DNA from: Pseudomonadota bacterium
GTDB lineage: Bacteria; Pseudomonadota; Gammaproteobacteria; Xanthomonadales; Wenzhouxiangellaceae
Length of the DNA: 64,000 bases
Assembly: GCA_013285445.1 (NCBI GenBank)
Contig: CP053448.1
Span: 1,550,001-1,614,000, forward strand
Direction: 5' to 3'
Position numbers and translations under genes: made by a program. This document shows positions 53,122 to 63,042 of this stretch, piece after piece; position 1 is the stretch's first letter; every line of letters begins with the position of its first letter. The notes beneath the pieces are model-generated. The model was not told the DNA's origin, made no database searches, and was given only the letters and a program-made list of their open reading frames with translations.

Positions 53122-53604
53122 ATGAGCCAGACGCCAATGACCCGAGCGGGAGCTGACCGGCTGCGCGCGGAACTGGAGCGACTCAAGAAGAAGGAGCGCC
53201 CGGCCATCATCGAGGCGATCGCAGAGGCCCGGGCGCACGGTGATCTCAAGGAGAATGCCGAATACCATGCGGCCCGAGAGCAGCAGGGTTTCATCGAAGG
53301 CCGAATCCAGGAGCTGGAAGCGGCGTTGGGCAACTCGCGCATCATCGATGTCGACGCGCTCAATGCCGGCAGCAAGGTCGTATTCGGCGCCACGGTCGTA
53401 CTGATGGAAGATGCCGACGATGCCGAGGAGGTGACCTGGCAGATCGTCGGTGACCTCGAAGCCGACTCCAGCAAGGGCCGCCTGGCCATTTCCGCGCCGC
53501 TGGCGCGCGCCCTGATCGGGCAGGAAGAGGGCGACGTGGTCGAGTTCCAGGCGCCCAACGGCAGGCGAGCCTATGAGATCGTCGAGGTTCGCTACGGCTC
53601 CTGA
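53122..53604 (+). CDS. greA: transcription elongation factor GreA
   Basis: A 160-residue factor (E. coli 158) that rescues backtracked RNA polymerase by stimulating transcript cleavage. An N-terminal coiled coil ([40 protein letters not shown], with the conserved acidic tip DLKENAEYH) precedes the C-terminal FKBP-like domain ([20 protein letters not shown]). AAGGAG stands at ideal distance from ATG 53122. It lies directly after carB, as in Xanthomonas and Pseudomonas, and its end overlaps the next gene by 32 bases. Confidence 0.97.
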   Translation: MSQTPMTRAGADRLRAELERLKKKERPAIIEAIAEARAHGDLKENAEYHAAREQQGFIEGRIQELEAALGNSRIIDVDALNAGSKVVFGATVVLMEDADDAEEVTWQIVGDLEADSSKGRLAISAPLARALIGQEEGDVVEFQAPNGRRAYEIVEVRYGS

Positions 53605-54499
53605 ACAGCGCCTGATCGTATTCGTCCCGGAGCTGGAGGCGCTGCTGCGGGAAGCCCTCAGCGTGCCGCCGCTGATCGCGGCAATGCAGCGCCTGTCCGG
53701 GACGATTCCCCTGGATCCGGAATGCCCGCAGGCAGTGCTGGCCACCGGCCGCCCGCTGGCCGCAGCGGCCCTGAGCCGCCGGCTGGATTGTCCGGAAGAC
53801 TGTGACGGGACCTGGTTACGCGCCGACCCGGTGGACCTGGTGCCCGACCTGGCCGCGGTCTGGATCCGGGCCGAAGCCCGATTCGAAGCGGGCGAGTGGC
53901 TGCCGGAGTTGCAGGCGCTGTTTGCCGAGGAGGGCATGGTGCTGGAAATGGCGCCCTCCGGCCGCGGCTACCTGCGCCTGGAGGCCGTGCCCGAATGCCG
54001 TTTCACGCCGCCCTGGGCGCTGGCCGGGGAAAGCCTCGACCACTGCCTGCCCGAGGGCTCTGATGCCCGGCGCTGGCGCCGGCTGCTCAATGAAACGCAG
54101 GTGCTGCTGCACCAGCTTCGTCGCCGCGCCGATCATCCCGATGCGGTTCCCGCCAGCCTGTGGTTCTGGGGCGGCGGTGCGTTGCCGGACCTTGCCGACG
54201 TTCGTCCGCGCGTGAGGCGTATCGTGGCCGATGATCCGGTGTTGACCGGCCTGGCCGAATGGCTCGGGTTGCCCTGCAGCCCTCCAGGTGCCGGGGGTGT
54301 GACAGCCCGGGCCGGCGACCTGTTTGAGTGGCTGCCCGAACCTTCCGAGACCGCCGAGCGCAACCTCGAGCGGCTGCAAGTCTTTCTGCGCCCAGCCTGG
54401 CGCCAGCTTCGGCTGGGGCGCTTGCGCAGCCTGGAAGTCGCGGAATGGCGCGAGGCAAAAGCGTTCACGCCAGGCCATGCCTGGCGGGCCTGGCGATGA
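53573..54499 (+). CDS. RpfE-like protein (phosphoglycerate-mutase-annotated family)
   Basis: A 308-residue protein matching the family annotated in Xanthomonas as RpfE or as a phosphoglycerate-mutase-like protein of the rpf region. The recognisable element is [18 protein letters not shown] (LWxWGGG) near residue 200, preceded by [19 protein letters not shown]. The N-terminal 100 residues are hydrophobic and acidic without known motif. No mutase active site is visible, so the mutase name is not supported. ATG 53573 overlaps greA by 32 bases; this is the only ATG near the conserved region. The stop overlaps the recJ start (ATGA). Location between greA and recJ is the same as in Xanthomonas. The function is unknown. 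Confidence 0.7.
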   Translation: MRSSRFATAPEQRLIVFVPELEALLREALSVPPLIAAMQRLSGTIPLDPECPQAVLATGRPLAAAALSRRLDCPEDCDGTWLRADPVDLVPDLAAVWIRAEARFEAGEWLPELQALFAEEGMVLEMAPSGRGYLRLEAVPECRFTPPWALAGESLDHCLPEGSDARRWRRLLNETQVLLHQLRRRADHPDAVPASLWFWGGGALPDLADVRPRVRRIVADDPVLTGLAEWLGLPCSPPGAGGVTARAGDLFEWLPEPSETAERNLERLQVFLRPAWRQLRLGRLRSLEVAEWREAKAFTPGHAWRAWR

Positions 54500-56214
54500 T
54501 CCGGCGCGTTTACATTCGTCGCCGCAAAGGCCTGGAACGCCAACTGGAGGGTGTGCATCCGGTGGCCGGCCGCGTGCTCGCGGCGCGCGGCGCGATCGAG
54601 GTGCCCGACTACAGTCTGGCCAGGCTGCTGCCGCCAATGCTGGGCGGGCTGGATGCCGCCTGCGGGCTGCTGGCGGACGCGATCGCACGAAACGCGCGCA
54701 TCGTCGTGGTCGGTGACTTCGATGCCGACGGCGCCACCGGCACAGCGCTGGCGGTGCACGGGCTCGGGGCCATGGGCGCGGCCAACCTGCACTGGCGAGT
54801 CCCCGACCGCTTTCGCCACGGTTACGGCCTGGGTGTCGCCCTGGTCGAGGAACTGGGTGCGCTGAAACCTGATCTGGTCCTGACCGTCGACCAGGGGGTG
54901 AGCTCGATCAACGGTATCGCGCTGGCGCGCGAGCGGGGTATGCAGGTGATTGTCACGGACCATCATCTGCCGGGCGAGACCCTGCCGGCGGCGGACGCGA
55001 TCGTCAACCCCAACCTGCCGGGCGAGACCTTCGGATCGAAGGCGCTGGCCGGCGTGGGCGTGATGTTCTACCTGCTCATGGCGCTGCGCTCGCATCTGCG
55101 CGAGCTGGGGCGTTTCGAGCGCGGACGCGAGCCGCGCCTGGATCGCTGGCTGGATCTGGTTGCCCTCGGTACGGTGGCCGACCTGGTGCCGCTGGATGAA
55201 AACAATCGTCGCCTGGTCCAGCAGGGGCTGCTGCGCATTCGTGCCGGGCGCTGTTTGCCCGGCATCCGCGCGCTGCTGGAAGTCGCCGGCCGCAATCTGC
55301 GCCATGTCGATGCCGCCGATATGGGGTTCGTCGCCGGGCCCCGGCTCAACGCGGCCGGGCGGCTCGAGGACATGGGCATCGGTATTCGCTGCCTGCTGGC
55401 CGAAAGCGAGCGCGAGGCGGCCGAACTGGCCGGGCAACTCGATGCCCTGAACCGCGAGCGTCAGTCCCTGCAGGCCGACATGCAGGCCACGGCCGAGGCC
55501 CAGGCCAGGGCGCTGGCCGAGCAGGCAGCCGACGACCTTCCGGGGCTGTGCGTCTATGATGCGGACTGGCACCAGGGGGTCGTCGGCCTGGTCGCCGGGC
55601 GCCTGGTCGAGCATCTGCAGCGCCCCGTGGTCGCCTTCGCGCCGGCCGAAGCGGGGAGCCGCGAGCTCAAGGGTTCGGGGCGCAGCCCTGCCGGGGTCCA
55701 CATGCGCGACCTGCTGGTCGCTATCGATGCAGCCCGTCCCGGACTGATTGATCGCTTCGGAGGGCACGCCCGCGCCGCCGGCCTGTCGCTGGCTGCGGGC
55801 CGTCTGGACGCGTTTCGGGAGGCCTTCCACGAGCAGCTGGCCGAACGCGTCTTCAAACCCGACCGGGTCGAGACCGACGGTGCGCTGGCGGCCGAGGAGC
55901 TGACGCTGGAAACCGCCAATGCACTGGCTGCGGCCGGTCCCTGGGGCCAGGGCTGGCCCGAACCGCTATTCGACGGCCGCTTCCACGTGCTCGAACGGCG
56001 CATTGTCGGCGCCAGCCATCTCAGGCTTCGTCTGCAGCCCGAAGGTGGCGGACCGGTGCTTGATGCCATAGCCTTCGGCGCCGGCAGTCTGTGCCACCAG
56101 GAATTGCCCGAGCCGCTGCCTGTCATCTACGGTCTGGAGGTCAATCGCTGGCGCGGACGGGTCACGCCCCAGCTCAGGATTCGTTACCTGGTCGAAGGTC
56201 GGGCAAGTCAGTAG
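54496..56214 (+). CDS. recJ: single-stranded-DNA-specific exonuclease RecJ
   Basis: A 572-residue 5'-3' ssDNA exonuclease (E. coli 577) of the DHH family used in recombination and mismatch repair. DHH motif I is VVVGDFDADGATGTALA, motif II LTVDQGVSSINGIALA, motif III VIVTDHHLPGETLP (DHH), and motif IV LVALGTVADLVPLDENN. The DHHA1 domain carries LKGSGRSPAGVHMRDLLV and DRFGGHARAAGLSL. Then follows an OB fold ending in LRIRYLVEGRASQ. ATG 54496 ([16 protein letters not shown]) overlaps the RpfE-like gene stop by four bases. The stop overlaps the end of the convergent, interrupted host-attachment gene. Confidence 0.96.
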   Translation: MIRRVYIRRRKGLERQLEGVHPVAGRVLAARGAIEVPDYSLARLLPPMLGGLDAACGLLADAIARNARIVVVGDFDADGATGTALAVHGLGAMGAANLHWRVPDRFRHGYGLGVALVEELGALKPDLVLTVDQGVSSINGIALARERGMQVIVTDHHLPGETLPAADAIVNPNLPGETFGSKALAGVGVMFYLLMALRSHLRELGRFERGREPRLDRWLDLVALGTVADLVPLDENNRRLVQQGLLRIRAGRCLPGIRALLEVAGRNLRHVDAADMGFVAGPRLNAAGRLEDMGIGIRCLLAESEREAAELAGQLDALNRERQSLQADMQATAEAQARALAEQAADDLPGLCVYDADWHQGVVGLVAGRLVEHLQRPVVAFAPAEAGSRELKGSGRSPAGVHMRDLLVAIDAARPGLIDRFGGHARAAGLSLAAGRLDAFREAFHEQLAERVFKPDRVETDGALAAEELTLETANALAAAGPWGQGWPEPLFDGRFHVLERRIVGASHLRLRLQPEGGGPVLDAIAFGAGSLCHQELPEPLPVIYGLEVNRWRGRVTPQLRIRYLVEGRASQ

Positions 56215-56404
56215 ACCTGGTCGACCGTGGCGGCGATGCGCGAGCTTTCGGCTCGCACCAGGTCTTTGGTCGCTTCGGCAGTCACGCATTCACGCGTGCC
56301 GGCGTCCAGTCGATTGCGCAAACGGCCGAGAAAACGTGGGGCGGCGATCAGTACCAGCTGCCGGTAGTCCCCGTCCTTTCGCCCGCGCTCAAGGCGGTCG
56401 GCTA

Positions 56405-56668
56405 GTGGGCCATGCGGCTAATTAGGTAACACTCAGCCGCCGCACAAGCGTCGGGGGCAAGGCGCGCGAGCGAAGGCGTCCTTGCCGGGCCGTCGAGCGA
56501 GCGGAACGCAGCCCACGTCGCTTGTGCGGCGGCCCTCCGGGAGCCACTGTGCCGGCGCGACTCGGCGTTGCGTTTCTTGGCAAGGGAGCGGCCATTCCCT
56601 GCGAAACGCGCCTTGATTCGCACCGGCACAGCGGCTCTGAGCGTTACCTAATTAACCGCATGGCCCAC
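56405..56668. mobile_element. MITE-like palindromic element A (264 bp)
   Basis: Terminal inverted repeats of 26 bp, GTGGGCCATGCGGCTAATTA at the left continuing to GGTAAC, with one mismatch on the right, extended imperfectly inward. It is flanked by CTAG at 56402-56405 and 56668-56671, so a TA duplication is the simplest reading, as for IS630-family insertion. No open frame encodes a transposase. Part of its interior (GGCCATTCCCTGCGAAACGC) is shared with element B. Confidence 0.85.
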
Positions 56669-56670
56669 TA

Positions 56671-56935
56671 GTGGTCCTTCAACCTGATAATTTAGGGTTC
56701 AGCGTTCCTGTGGCGTTTCGCCGCAAGGCGCGCCGCGCCGGGAATGGCCATCGCCCTTGCCAAGCGGCGGAACGCAGCAGCGGAGCGCCACAGGAGCGCC
56801 CGAAGGGTTGGCCTGTCAGCGTCCATGGCGGCGTTCCGGCTCTTGCAAAGGGCGATGGCCATTCACTGCGAGCCGCGCCTTGCCCTGAACGCTGACAGAC
56901 CAACTGAACCCTAAATTATCAGGTTGAAGGACCAC
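56671..56935. mobile_element. MITE-like palindromic element B (265 bp)
   Basis: Perfect 32-bp terminal inverted repeats (56671-56702 and 56904-56935) beginning GTGGTCCTTCAACCTGATAA. It is bordered by CTAG at 56668-56671, shared with element A, and 56935-56938. It has no transposase. The interior resembles element A (GGCCATTCACTGCGAGCCGC), although the tips differ after GTGG, so the two belong to related but distinct subfamilies. Confidence 0.88.
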
Positions 56936-57327
56936 TAGCGCCTTGGCGAATCGTTCAGCCTCGGTGGCTTTCGGGTCGGCTTCCTCACTCGGGCTTTGGC
57001 CATGGGCGTGGGACTCATGCACCTGCGCGGGTCGGTCGGTGACCAGATCCTTGCCCTTGAGGCGGGATTCCGGATGCACGAGCGTTTCGATCTCGGTGAG
57101 CTCGCTGAATTTCCTGGCGCGGGTGAAAATGCGGGCTTTGCCCGAATCGGCCACTACGATCCAGTACTCGTTCATCTCGTTCGGTACCTCGGTTGGCGAA
57201 TTGTGTGCATCAATGTACCAGTTCTGCCCGGGTTTTCGAGGCTTGTTCTGGTGCTCGAGGCCTCGACGCCGTTAGAATATCCGGCTTCGCCCAGTTCACA
57301 GACAAAAACCCTGAGGATCGACCTTCG

Positions 57328-58426
57328 ATGGAACAGACCGGCCTGAAGAATCTCCTGGACGACCTGGAGCGCCGTGTGCGGGCGCTGAGGGGGTACCTTT
57401 GACTACGATGGCAAGGTAGAACGCCTCGAGGAAGTCACTCGGGAGCTCGAGGATCCCACCGTCTGGGATGATCCGGAGCATGCCCAGAAGCTGGGCAAGG
57501 AACGCTCGGATCTGGACCGCTCGGTCAGCGCGCAGCGCGAGGTCATCGAGGGCGTGCGTGATGCCGGTGAACTGCTTGAGCTGGCGCTCGAAGAGGATGA
57601 CGAGGACACGCTGGCCAGCGTTGCCGGCGATCTGGAACGGCTCGAACGCCGGGTTGCAGACCTGGAGTTCCAGCGCATGTTCTCCGGTGAGATGGACGAC
57701 AAGCCCTGCTTCATTGACATCCAGGCCGGATCCGGCGGCACGGAAGCCCAGGACTGGGCCGAGATGCTGTTGAGAATGTATCTGCGATGGGCTGAGCACC
57801 GTGGCTGGAATACCGAGATCGTCGAGTTGTCCGCGGGCGACGTGGCCGGCATCAAGAGCGCGACCGTGCGGGTCGAGGGCGACCATGCCTTCGGCTGGTG
57901 CCGCACCGAGACCGGCGTGCACCGCCTGGTGCGCAAATCGCCGTTCGACTCGGGCAACCGTCGCCATACCTCGTTTGCCAGCGTGTTCGTCTCGCCGGAA
58001 ATCGACGAATCGATCGAGGTCGAGATCGATCCCTCCGACCTGCGTATCGACGTCTACCGGGCCTCGGGTGCCGGCGGCCAGCACGTCAACCGGACCGAAT
58101 CGGCTGTTCGCATCACCCATGAGCCCAGCGGTATCGTCGTCCAATGCCAGTCCGGGCGCTCGCAGCACAGCAACAAGGACCAGGCGATGAAGCAGCTCCG
58201 CGCCAAGCTCTACGAAATGGAGCTGCAGAAGCAGCGCGAGAAAGCGCAGGCGGCTGAAGAAGAGAAGGCCGATATCGGCTGGGGCAGCCAGATTCGCAAC
58301 TACGTGCTCGACCAGTCGCGCATCAAGGATCTGCGCACGGGTATCGAGCGCAGCGACACCCAGAAGGTGCTGGACGGCGATCTCGACGAATTCGCCGCCG
58401 CGCAGCTCCAGGCCGGGCTCGAGTGA
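57328..58426 (+). CDS. prfB: peptide chain release factor 2 (programmed +1 frameshift)
   Basis: RF2 terminates translation at UGA and UAA. The gene is read as 57328-57399 joined to 57401-58426, giving 365 residues as in E. coli. Frame 1 ([24 protein letters not shown], given in two parts) ends at TGA 57400-57402. The +1 shift at CTT continues as [19 protein letters not shown]. The second frame shows [20 protein letters not shown], the anticodon-like SPF in [10 protein letters not shown], and the catalytic GGQ in [13 protein letters not shown]. Expression is autoregulated by RF2 itself through the in-frame UGA. It is followed by lysS 12 bp after the stop. Confidence 0.97.
57387..57402 (+). promoter_or_regulatory. 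RF2 programmed frameshift site
   Basis: AGGGGGTACCTTTGAC holds the Shine-Dalgarno-like AGGGGG, the slippery CTT and the UGA stop followed by C, at the spacing found in almost all prfB genes. The UAU codon of E. coli is UAC here. Confidence 0.95.
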
Positions 58427-58437
58427 AGGAACCGCAG

Positions 58438-59969
<1,532 letters not shown>

Positions 59970-59973
<4 letters not shown>

Positions 59974-60515
59974 CGCCGCGCTTGATCGCGCCGCTGCTGG
60001 GCGTCATGCTGCCGGTCATGAGCCTGGCCAGCCAACCGCCGCTCGAGCTGGTCGACGAGATCGACCTCGAGCGCTACCAGGGGCGATGGTACGAAATCGC
60101 GCGCCTGCCCAACCGCTTCCAGGCGCAGTGCGAAGGCGACGTGACCGCCGATTACGCGCTGCGCGAGGACGGACGGGTTGCCGTCACCAACCGCTGCCGC
60201 CGCGCCGACGGCAGTCGGGTCGAAGCCGAGGGCGTTGCCCGACGGGCCAGGCCCGACGGACCGGCCGCGGCGCTGGAAGTGCGCTTCGCCCCGCGCTGGC
60301 TTTCCTTCCTGCCCTTCGTCTGGGGAGATTACCGGGTCATCGCGCTGGACGACGACTATCGGCATGCCCTGGTGGGCAGCGAGGACCGGGATTTCCTCTG
60401 GGTGCTGTCGCGCCGCCCCGAGCTCGAACGGGCGACGCTCGACGAATTGCTGGCCCGGGCCCGGCAGCAGGGCTTCGAACTCGAGCAGCTGGTCATGACG
60501 CGGCAGTCGCCGTGA
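59970..60515 (+). CDS. lipocalin (Blc-like)
   Basis: A 181-residue bacterial lipocalin. A short hydrophobic N-terminus ([20 protein letters not shown]) looks like a signal peptide without a lipobox cysteine, unlike E. coli Blc, so it is probably periplasmic rather than membrane-anchored. The lipocalin signature is [20 protein letters not shown] (GxW), and later [20 protein letters not shown] and [20 protein letters not shown]. Bacterial lipocalins bind fatty acids or lysophospholipids under envelope stress. The start is a GTG overlapping the lysS stop (GTGA), and its own stop overlaps the next gene (GTGA), so the three genes are translationally chained. Confidence 0.88.
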
Positions 60516-61492
60516 GAGACGTTCTCGTCGTCGGCGCCGGCTGGGCGGGCCTGACCGCGGCAGCCCGCCTGGCCGCCAAGGGCTACGCGGTCACGGTGGT
60601 CGAGAAGTCGCGCGGCCCGGGCGGCCGCAGCGCCACCCGCCGGGCCGGCCGCTTCGAGTTCGACCACGGCGCCCAGTATCTGACTGCGAGCAGCGACGCC
60701 TTTGCCCGGCAGGTCAAGGCCTGGGCCGCCGCCGGGCTGCTGGCGTCGTGGGACGCCGGGATCGCTGTTTTCGGCCGGCCGCCCGACGCGTCTTCATCCG
60801 GCGCCGGAGCCCGGCGATGGGTCGGCACGCCGTCGATGAACGCCGTTCCGCGGCGCCTGGCCGAAGGCCTGGACTGTCGCTGGCGGTGGCGGGCAGAACG
60901 GCTCGCCTGGGACGGCACCGGCTGGGCCGTGACCTCGGGCGAAGGTGAGCGCCTGGAAGCGCGTTCGCTGCTGTTGACTGCACCCCCGGCCCAGTCGCTG
61001 GGCCTGCTGGGTGACGACCATCCCCTTGCCGGCTCGCTGTCGGACGTCGAGATGGCGCCGTGCTGGGCGCTCATGGTCGGTTACGAGCGTGCGCCGGAAA
61101 TCGGCTTTGATGCGGCCTTCGTCAATCAGGGTCCGCTGTCCTGGGTGGCCCGGATGGATACCCGGCCCGGGCGACAGGGCGCCCCGTCCTGGATTGCGCA
61201 TGCCGGACCGGCCTGGTCGCGAACCCAGCTTGAAGCAGTACCGGAACGGGTCGCTTCACTGCTGCTTGCGGCACTGGGAGAGCTGGATGTGTTGTTCACT
61301 CGTGACGTGCGGCTGCTCAAGGCGCATCGCTGGCGCTATGCCCGCGGCGGCGTGTCGTCGCTGTCGCCGCCGCTGTTGAGCCGGGCCAGGGAGCGCCTGG
61401 TGGTTGCCGGCGACTGGTGCGCCGGCGAGCGCATCGAGGGTGCCTGGATCAGCGGTGTGGCAGCCGCCCGCAGGCTCGAGCGCTTGCTGTAG
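60512..61492 (+). CDS. renalase-like NAD(P)/FAD-dependent oxidoreductase
   Basis: A 326-residue flavoprotein. The N-terminal dinucleotide-binding motif is VLVVGAGWAGLTAAARLAAK, then VVEKSRGPGGRSATRRAG (FAD ribose and GG motif) and FDHGAQYLTASSDAF. The C-terminal FAD-binding segment is LVVAGDWCAGERIEGAWISG. These match the renalase/FAD-dependent amine-oxidase-like family of proteobacteria; bacterial renalases oxidise isomeric beta-NAD(P)H forms, so a metabolite-repair role is plausible but inferred. The start is GTG 60512, overlapping the lipocalin stop. It is the last gene of the lysS-lipocalin-oxidoreductase chain and converges on lpxH. Confidence 0.82.
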   Translation: MRDVLVVGAGWAGLTAAARLAAKGYAVTVVEKSRGPGGRSATRRAGRFEFDHGAQYLTASSDAFARQVKAWAAAGLLASWDAGIAVFGRPPDASSSGAGARRWVGTPSMNAVPRRLAEGLDCRWRWRAERLAWDGTGWAVTSGEGERLEARSLLLTAPPAQSLGLLGDDHPLAGSLSDVEMAPCWALMVGYERAPEIGFDAAFVNQGPLSWVARMDTRPGRQGAPSWIAHAGPAWSRTQLEAVPERVASLLLAALGELDVLFTRDVRLLKAHRWRYARGGVSSLSPPLLSRARERLVVAGDWCAGERIEGAWISGVAAARRLERLL

Positions 61493-61549
61493 CGTTTGTC
61501 AGGGGCGTCATGACCGGGCCCGGCGTTCTTGTGGGCGGTGAGGTCGCGC

Positions 61550-62338
61550 TCAGCGCAGTGATGCGGCCGTTTCGTGCAGCCGCAACCGGATGGGTCCGCC
61601 GCCATCCCGGGCGACGGACATCAGCGCCAGCCCGCTGTGGTCGCTGCGCAGGACCGAACCGGCCTCGTTCCAGTCACCCAGCACGATACGCTGGCAGTGG
61701 TTCTGGTCGACCTGCAGATCATGAATCGCGAGACGATGGGTATGGCCATGGATGATTCGGCGCACCTGATTGTGTCTGAACGCATTCTCGACCGCATCCG
61801 TGTTCACGTCCATGATCAATGCCTCGGAGCTGCCGGTATGGCGGCGGCTCATCACCCGCGCCAGGCGCGCCAGGATGCCGCGCCACCACACCGGGCGCGC
61901 CAGGATGCGGCGCTGCCAGCGCGGGTTTCGCACTTTGCGCCGGAACCGCTGATAGGCCTCGTCATCGGTGCACAGAGTGTCGCCATGGAGCAGCATGGCC
62001 GGTCCGTCAGCTGTATCGATAAAATGCGGTTCTTCGAGATGAACCATTCCGGCTCGCCGGCAAAAATCGGCGCCCAGCAAAAAGTCGCGATTGCCGCACA
62101 TGAAATACAGTCGTGTACCGCCATCAGACACGGCGCGCAGCGCCTCGGCAATTTCCAGGCCGAGCCGGCCCGGAGCATCGTCGCCGATCCAGGCCTCGAA
62201 CACGTCGCCCAGCAGGTACAGGTTGCCGGCTTCTCGGGCCGGGCCGGCGAGGAAGTCGAGAAACAGCCGGATGGTCTCCGGCCGGTCGGCCTCCAGATGC
62301 AGATCGGAGGCCAGGTAGGTCAGCGCATCATCGCTCAG
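61550..62338 (-). CDS. lpxH: UDP-2,3-diacylglucosamine diphosphatase LpxH (probable CTG start)
   Basis: A 262-residue calcineurin-like phosphoesterase of lipid A synthesis that hydrolyses UDP-2,3-diacylglucosamine to lipid X and UMP at the inner membrane. The metal-binding motifs are [65 protein letters not shown] and [13 protein letters not shown]. The conserved SDLHL and GDVFEAW blocks lie upstream of the first ATG/GTG-type start, and no ATG, GTG or TTG occurs in frame between the preceding stop and SDLHL. The best start is a CTG at 62338, which overlaps the ppiA stop as CTGA and gives [15 protein letters not shown]. Confidence 0.85.
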   Translation of the reverse strand: MSDDALTYLASDLHLEADRPETIRLFLDFLAGPAREAGNLYLLGDVFEAWIGDDAPGRLGLEIAEALRAVSDGGTRLYFMCGNRDFLLGADFCRRAGMVHLEEPHFIDTADGPAMLLHGDTLCTDDEAYQRFRRKVRNPRWQRRILARPVWWRGILARLARVMSRRHTGSSEALIMDVNTDAVENAFRHNQVRRIIHGHTHRLAIHDLQVDQNHCQRIVLGDWNEAGSVLRSDHSGLALMSVARDGGGPIRLRLHETAASLR

Positions 62339-62928
62339 GGCAACTCTACCCGCTCGATGACCACCGGTTCGACCGGAACGTCACGGTGCATGCCGCGACT
62401 GTGCGTTTCAACCTTCCGAATCTCGTCGACAACATCCATGCCGTCGATGACCCGACCAAACACCGCGTAGCCCCAGGTCTGGCCGGACATCTTGTTGCGG
62501 TGATCCAGGAAGCTGTTGTCGGCGACGTTGATGAAGAACTGGCTGGTGGCCGAGTGCGGGTCGTTGGTGCGCGCCATGGCCAGCGTGCCGCGGGTGTTTT
62601 GCAGGCCGTTGTCGGCCTCGTTGATGATCGGGTCGCGCGCGGGCTTCTGCGCGAACTCGACGTCGAAACCGCCGCCCTGGATCATGAAGTTATCGATCAC
62701 GCGGTGAAAAAGCGTGCCGTCATAGTGGCCGTCGCGAGCGTACTGGAGAAAATTGGCCACGCTTTCCGGCGCTTCGGATTCGAACAGTTCGACGCTGATC
62801 GCGCCGTAGTTGGTATGCAGGATCACGTCCGGGCTCTCCGTGGCTTGCGCTTCGGCGGGTTCATCGGTTTCCTGGGCGGCTGGCGCCAGGGGCAGTAGCA
62901 ACAGCAACAGCAGTGTCAGTATGCGCAT
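62335..62928 (-). CDS. periplasmic peptidyl-prolyl cis-trans isomerase (cyclophilin type)
   Basis: A 197-residue exported cyclophilin that catalyses proline isomerisation during protein folding. A signal peptide ([18 protein letters not shown]) is followed by a short acidic linker and the cyclophilin domain with [40 protein letters not shown] and [12 protein letters not shown], ending in [15 protein letters not shown]. It resembles PpiA, but the linker and the single-domain length are unusual only slightly. I choose ATG 62928 (MRILTLLLL); the longer frame upstream runs across the start region of mtnA. Its stop overlaps the lpxH start by four bases (CTGA), as ppiB/lpxH pairs do in many gammaproteobacteria. 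Confidence 0.9.
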   Translation of the reverse strand: MRILTLLLLLLLPLAPAAQETDEPAEAQATESPDVILHTNYGAISVELFESEAPESVANFLQYARDGHYDGTLFHRVIDNFMIQGGGFDVEFAQKPARDPIINEADNGLQNTRGTLAMARTNDPHSATSQFFINVADNSFLDHRNKMSGQTWGYAVFGRVIDGMDVVDEIRKVETHSRGMHRDVPVEPVVIERVELP

Positions 62929-63042
62929 GGTGGAGTCATAGGGGGTGTGGTTGTTCCGATGCGTCATAATACGGCTTTGAAGGCGAAATGTCAGCGCCTG
63001 AAGCCGATGGCACCGGCTGAGATCGCACGAATTGGAGCCCGC

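Larger units (their letters stand above)
56208..57175 (-). pseudogene. host-attachment-type (BaeRF) protein gene interrupted by two MITE-like insertions
   Basis: The N-terminal 80 residues (MNEYWIVVADSGKARIFTRA, LVHPESRLKGKDLVTDRP, EAERFAKAL) belong to the 'protein required for attachment to host cells' family (PF10116, eRF1-like fold). At a CTAG site the frame enters insertion sequence. After both insertions (56405-56935) the gene resumes in the same frame: ALADRLERGRKDGDYRQLV, LIAAPRFLGRLRNRLDAG and ATKDLVRAESSRIAATVDQV, stop at 56208. Removing 533 bases restores 435 bp, i.e. exactly 144 codons plus stop. As it stands the frame gives a 119-residue chimera ending in the second insertion. It is probably inactive. 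Confidence 0.9.

Noticed and set aside
57387..57402. prfB read as a pseudogene because of the in-frame stop
   Set aside because: The AGGGGG-x-CTT-TGA-C site is the well-known RF2 autoregulatory +1 frameshift, not decay.
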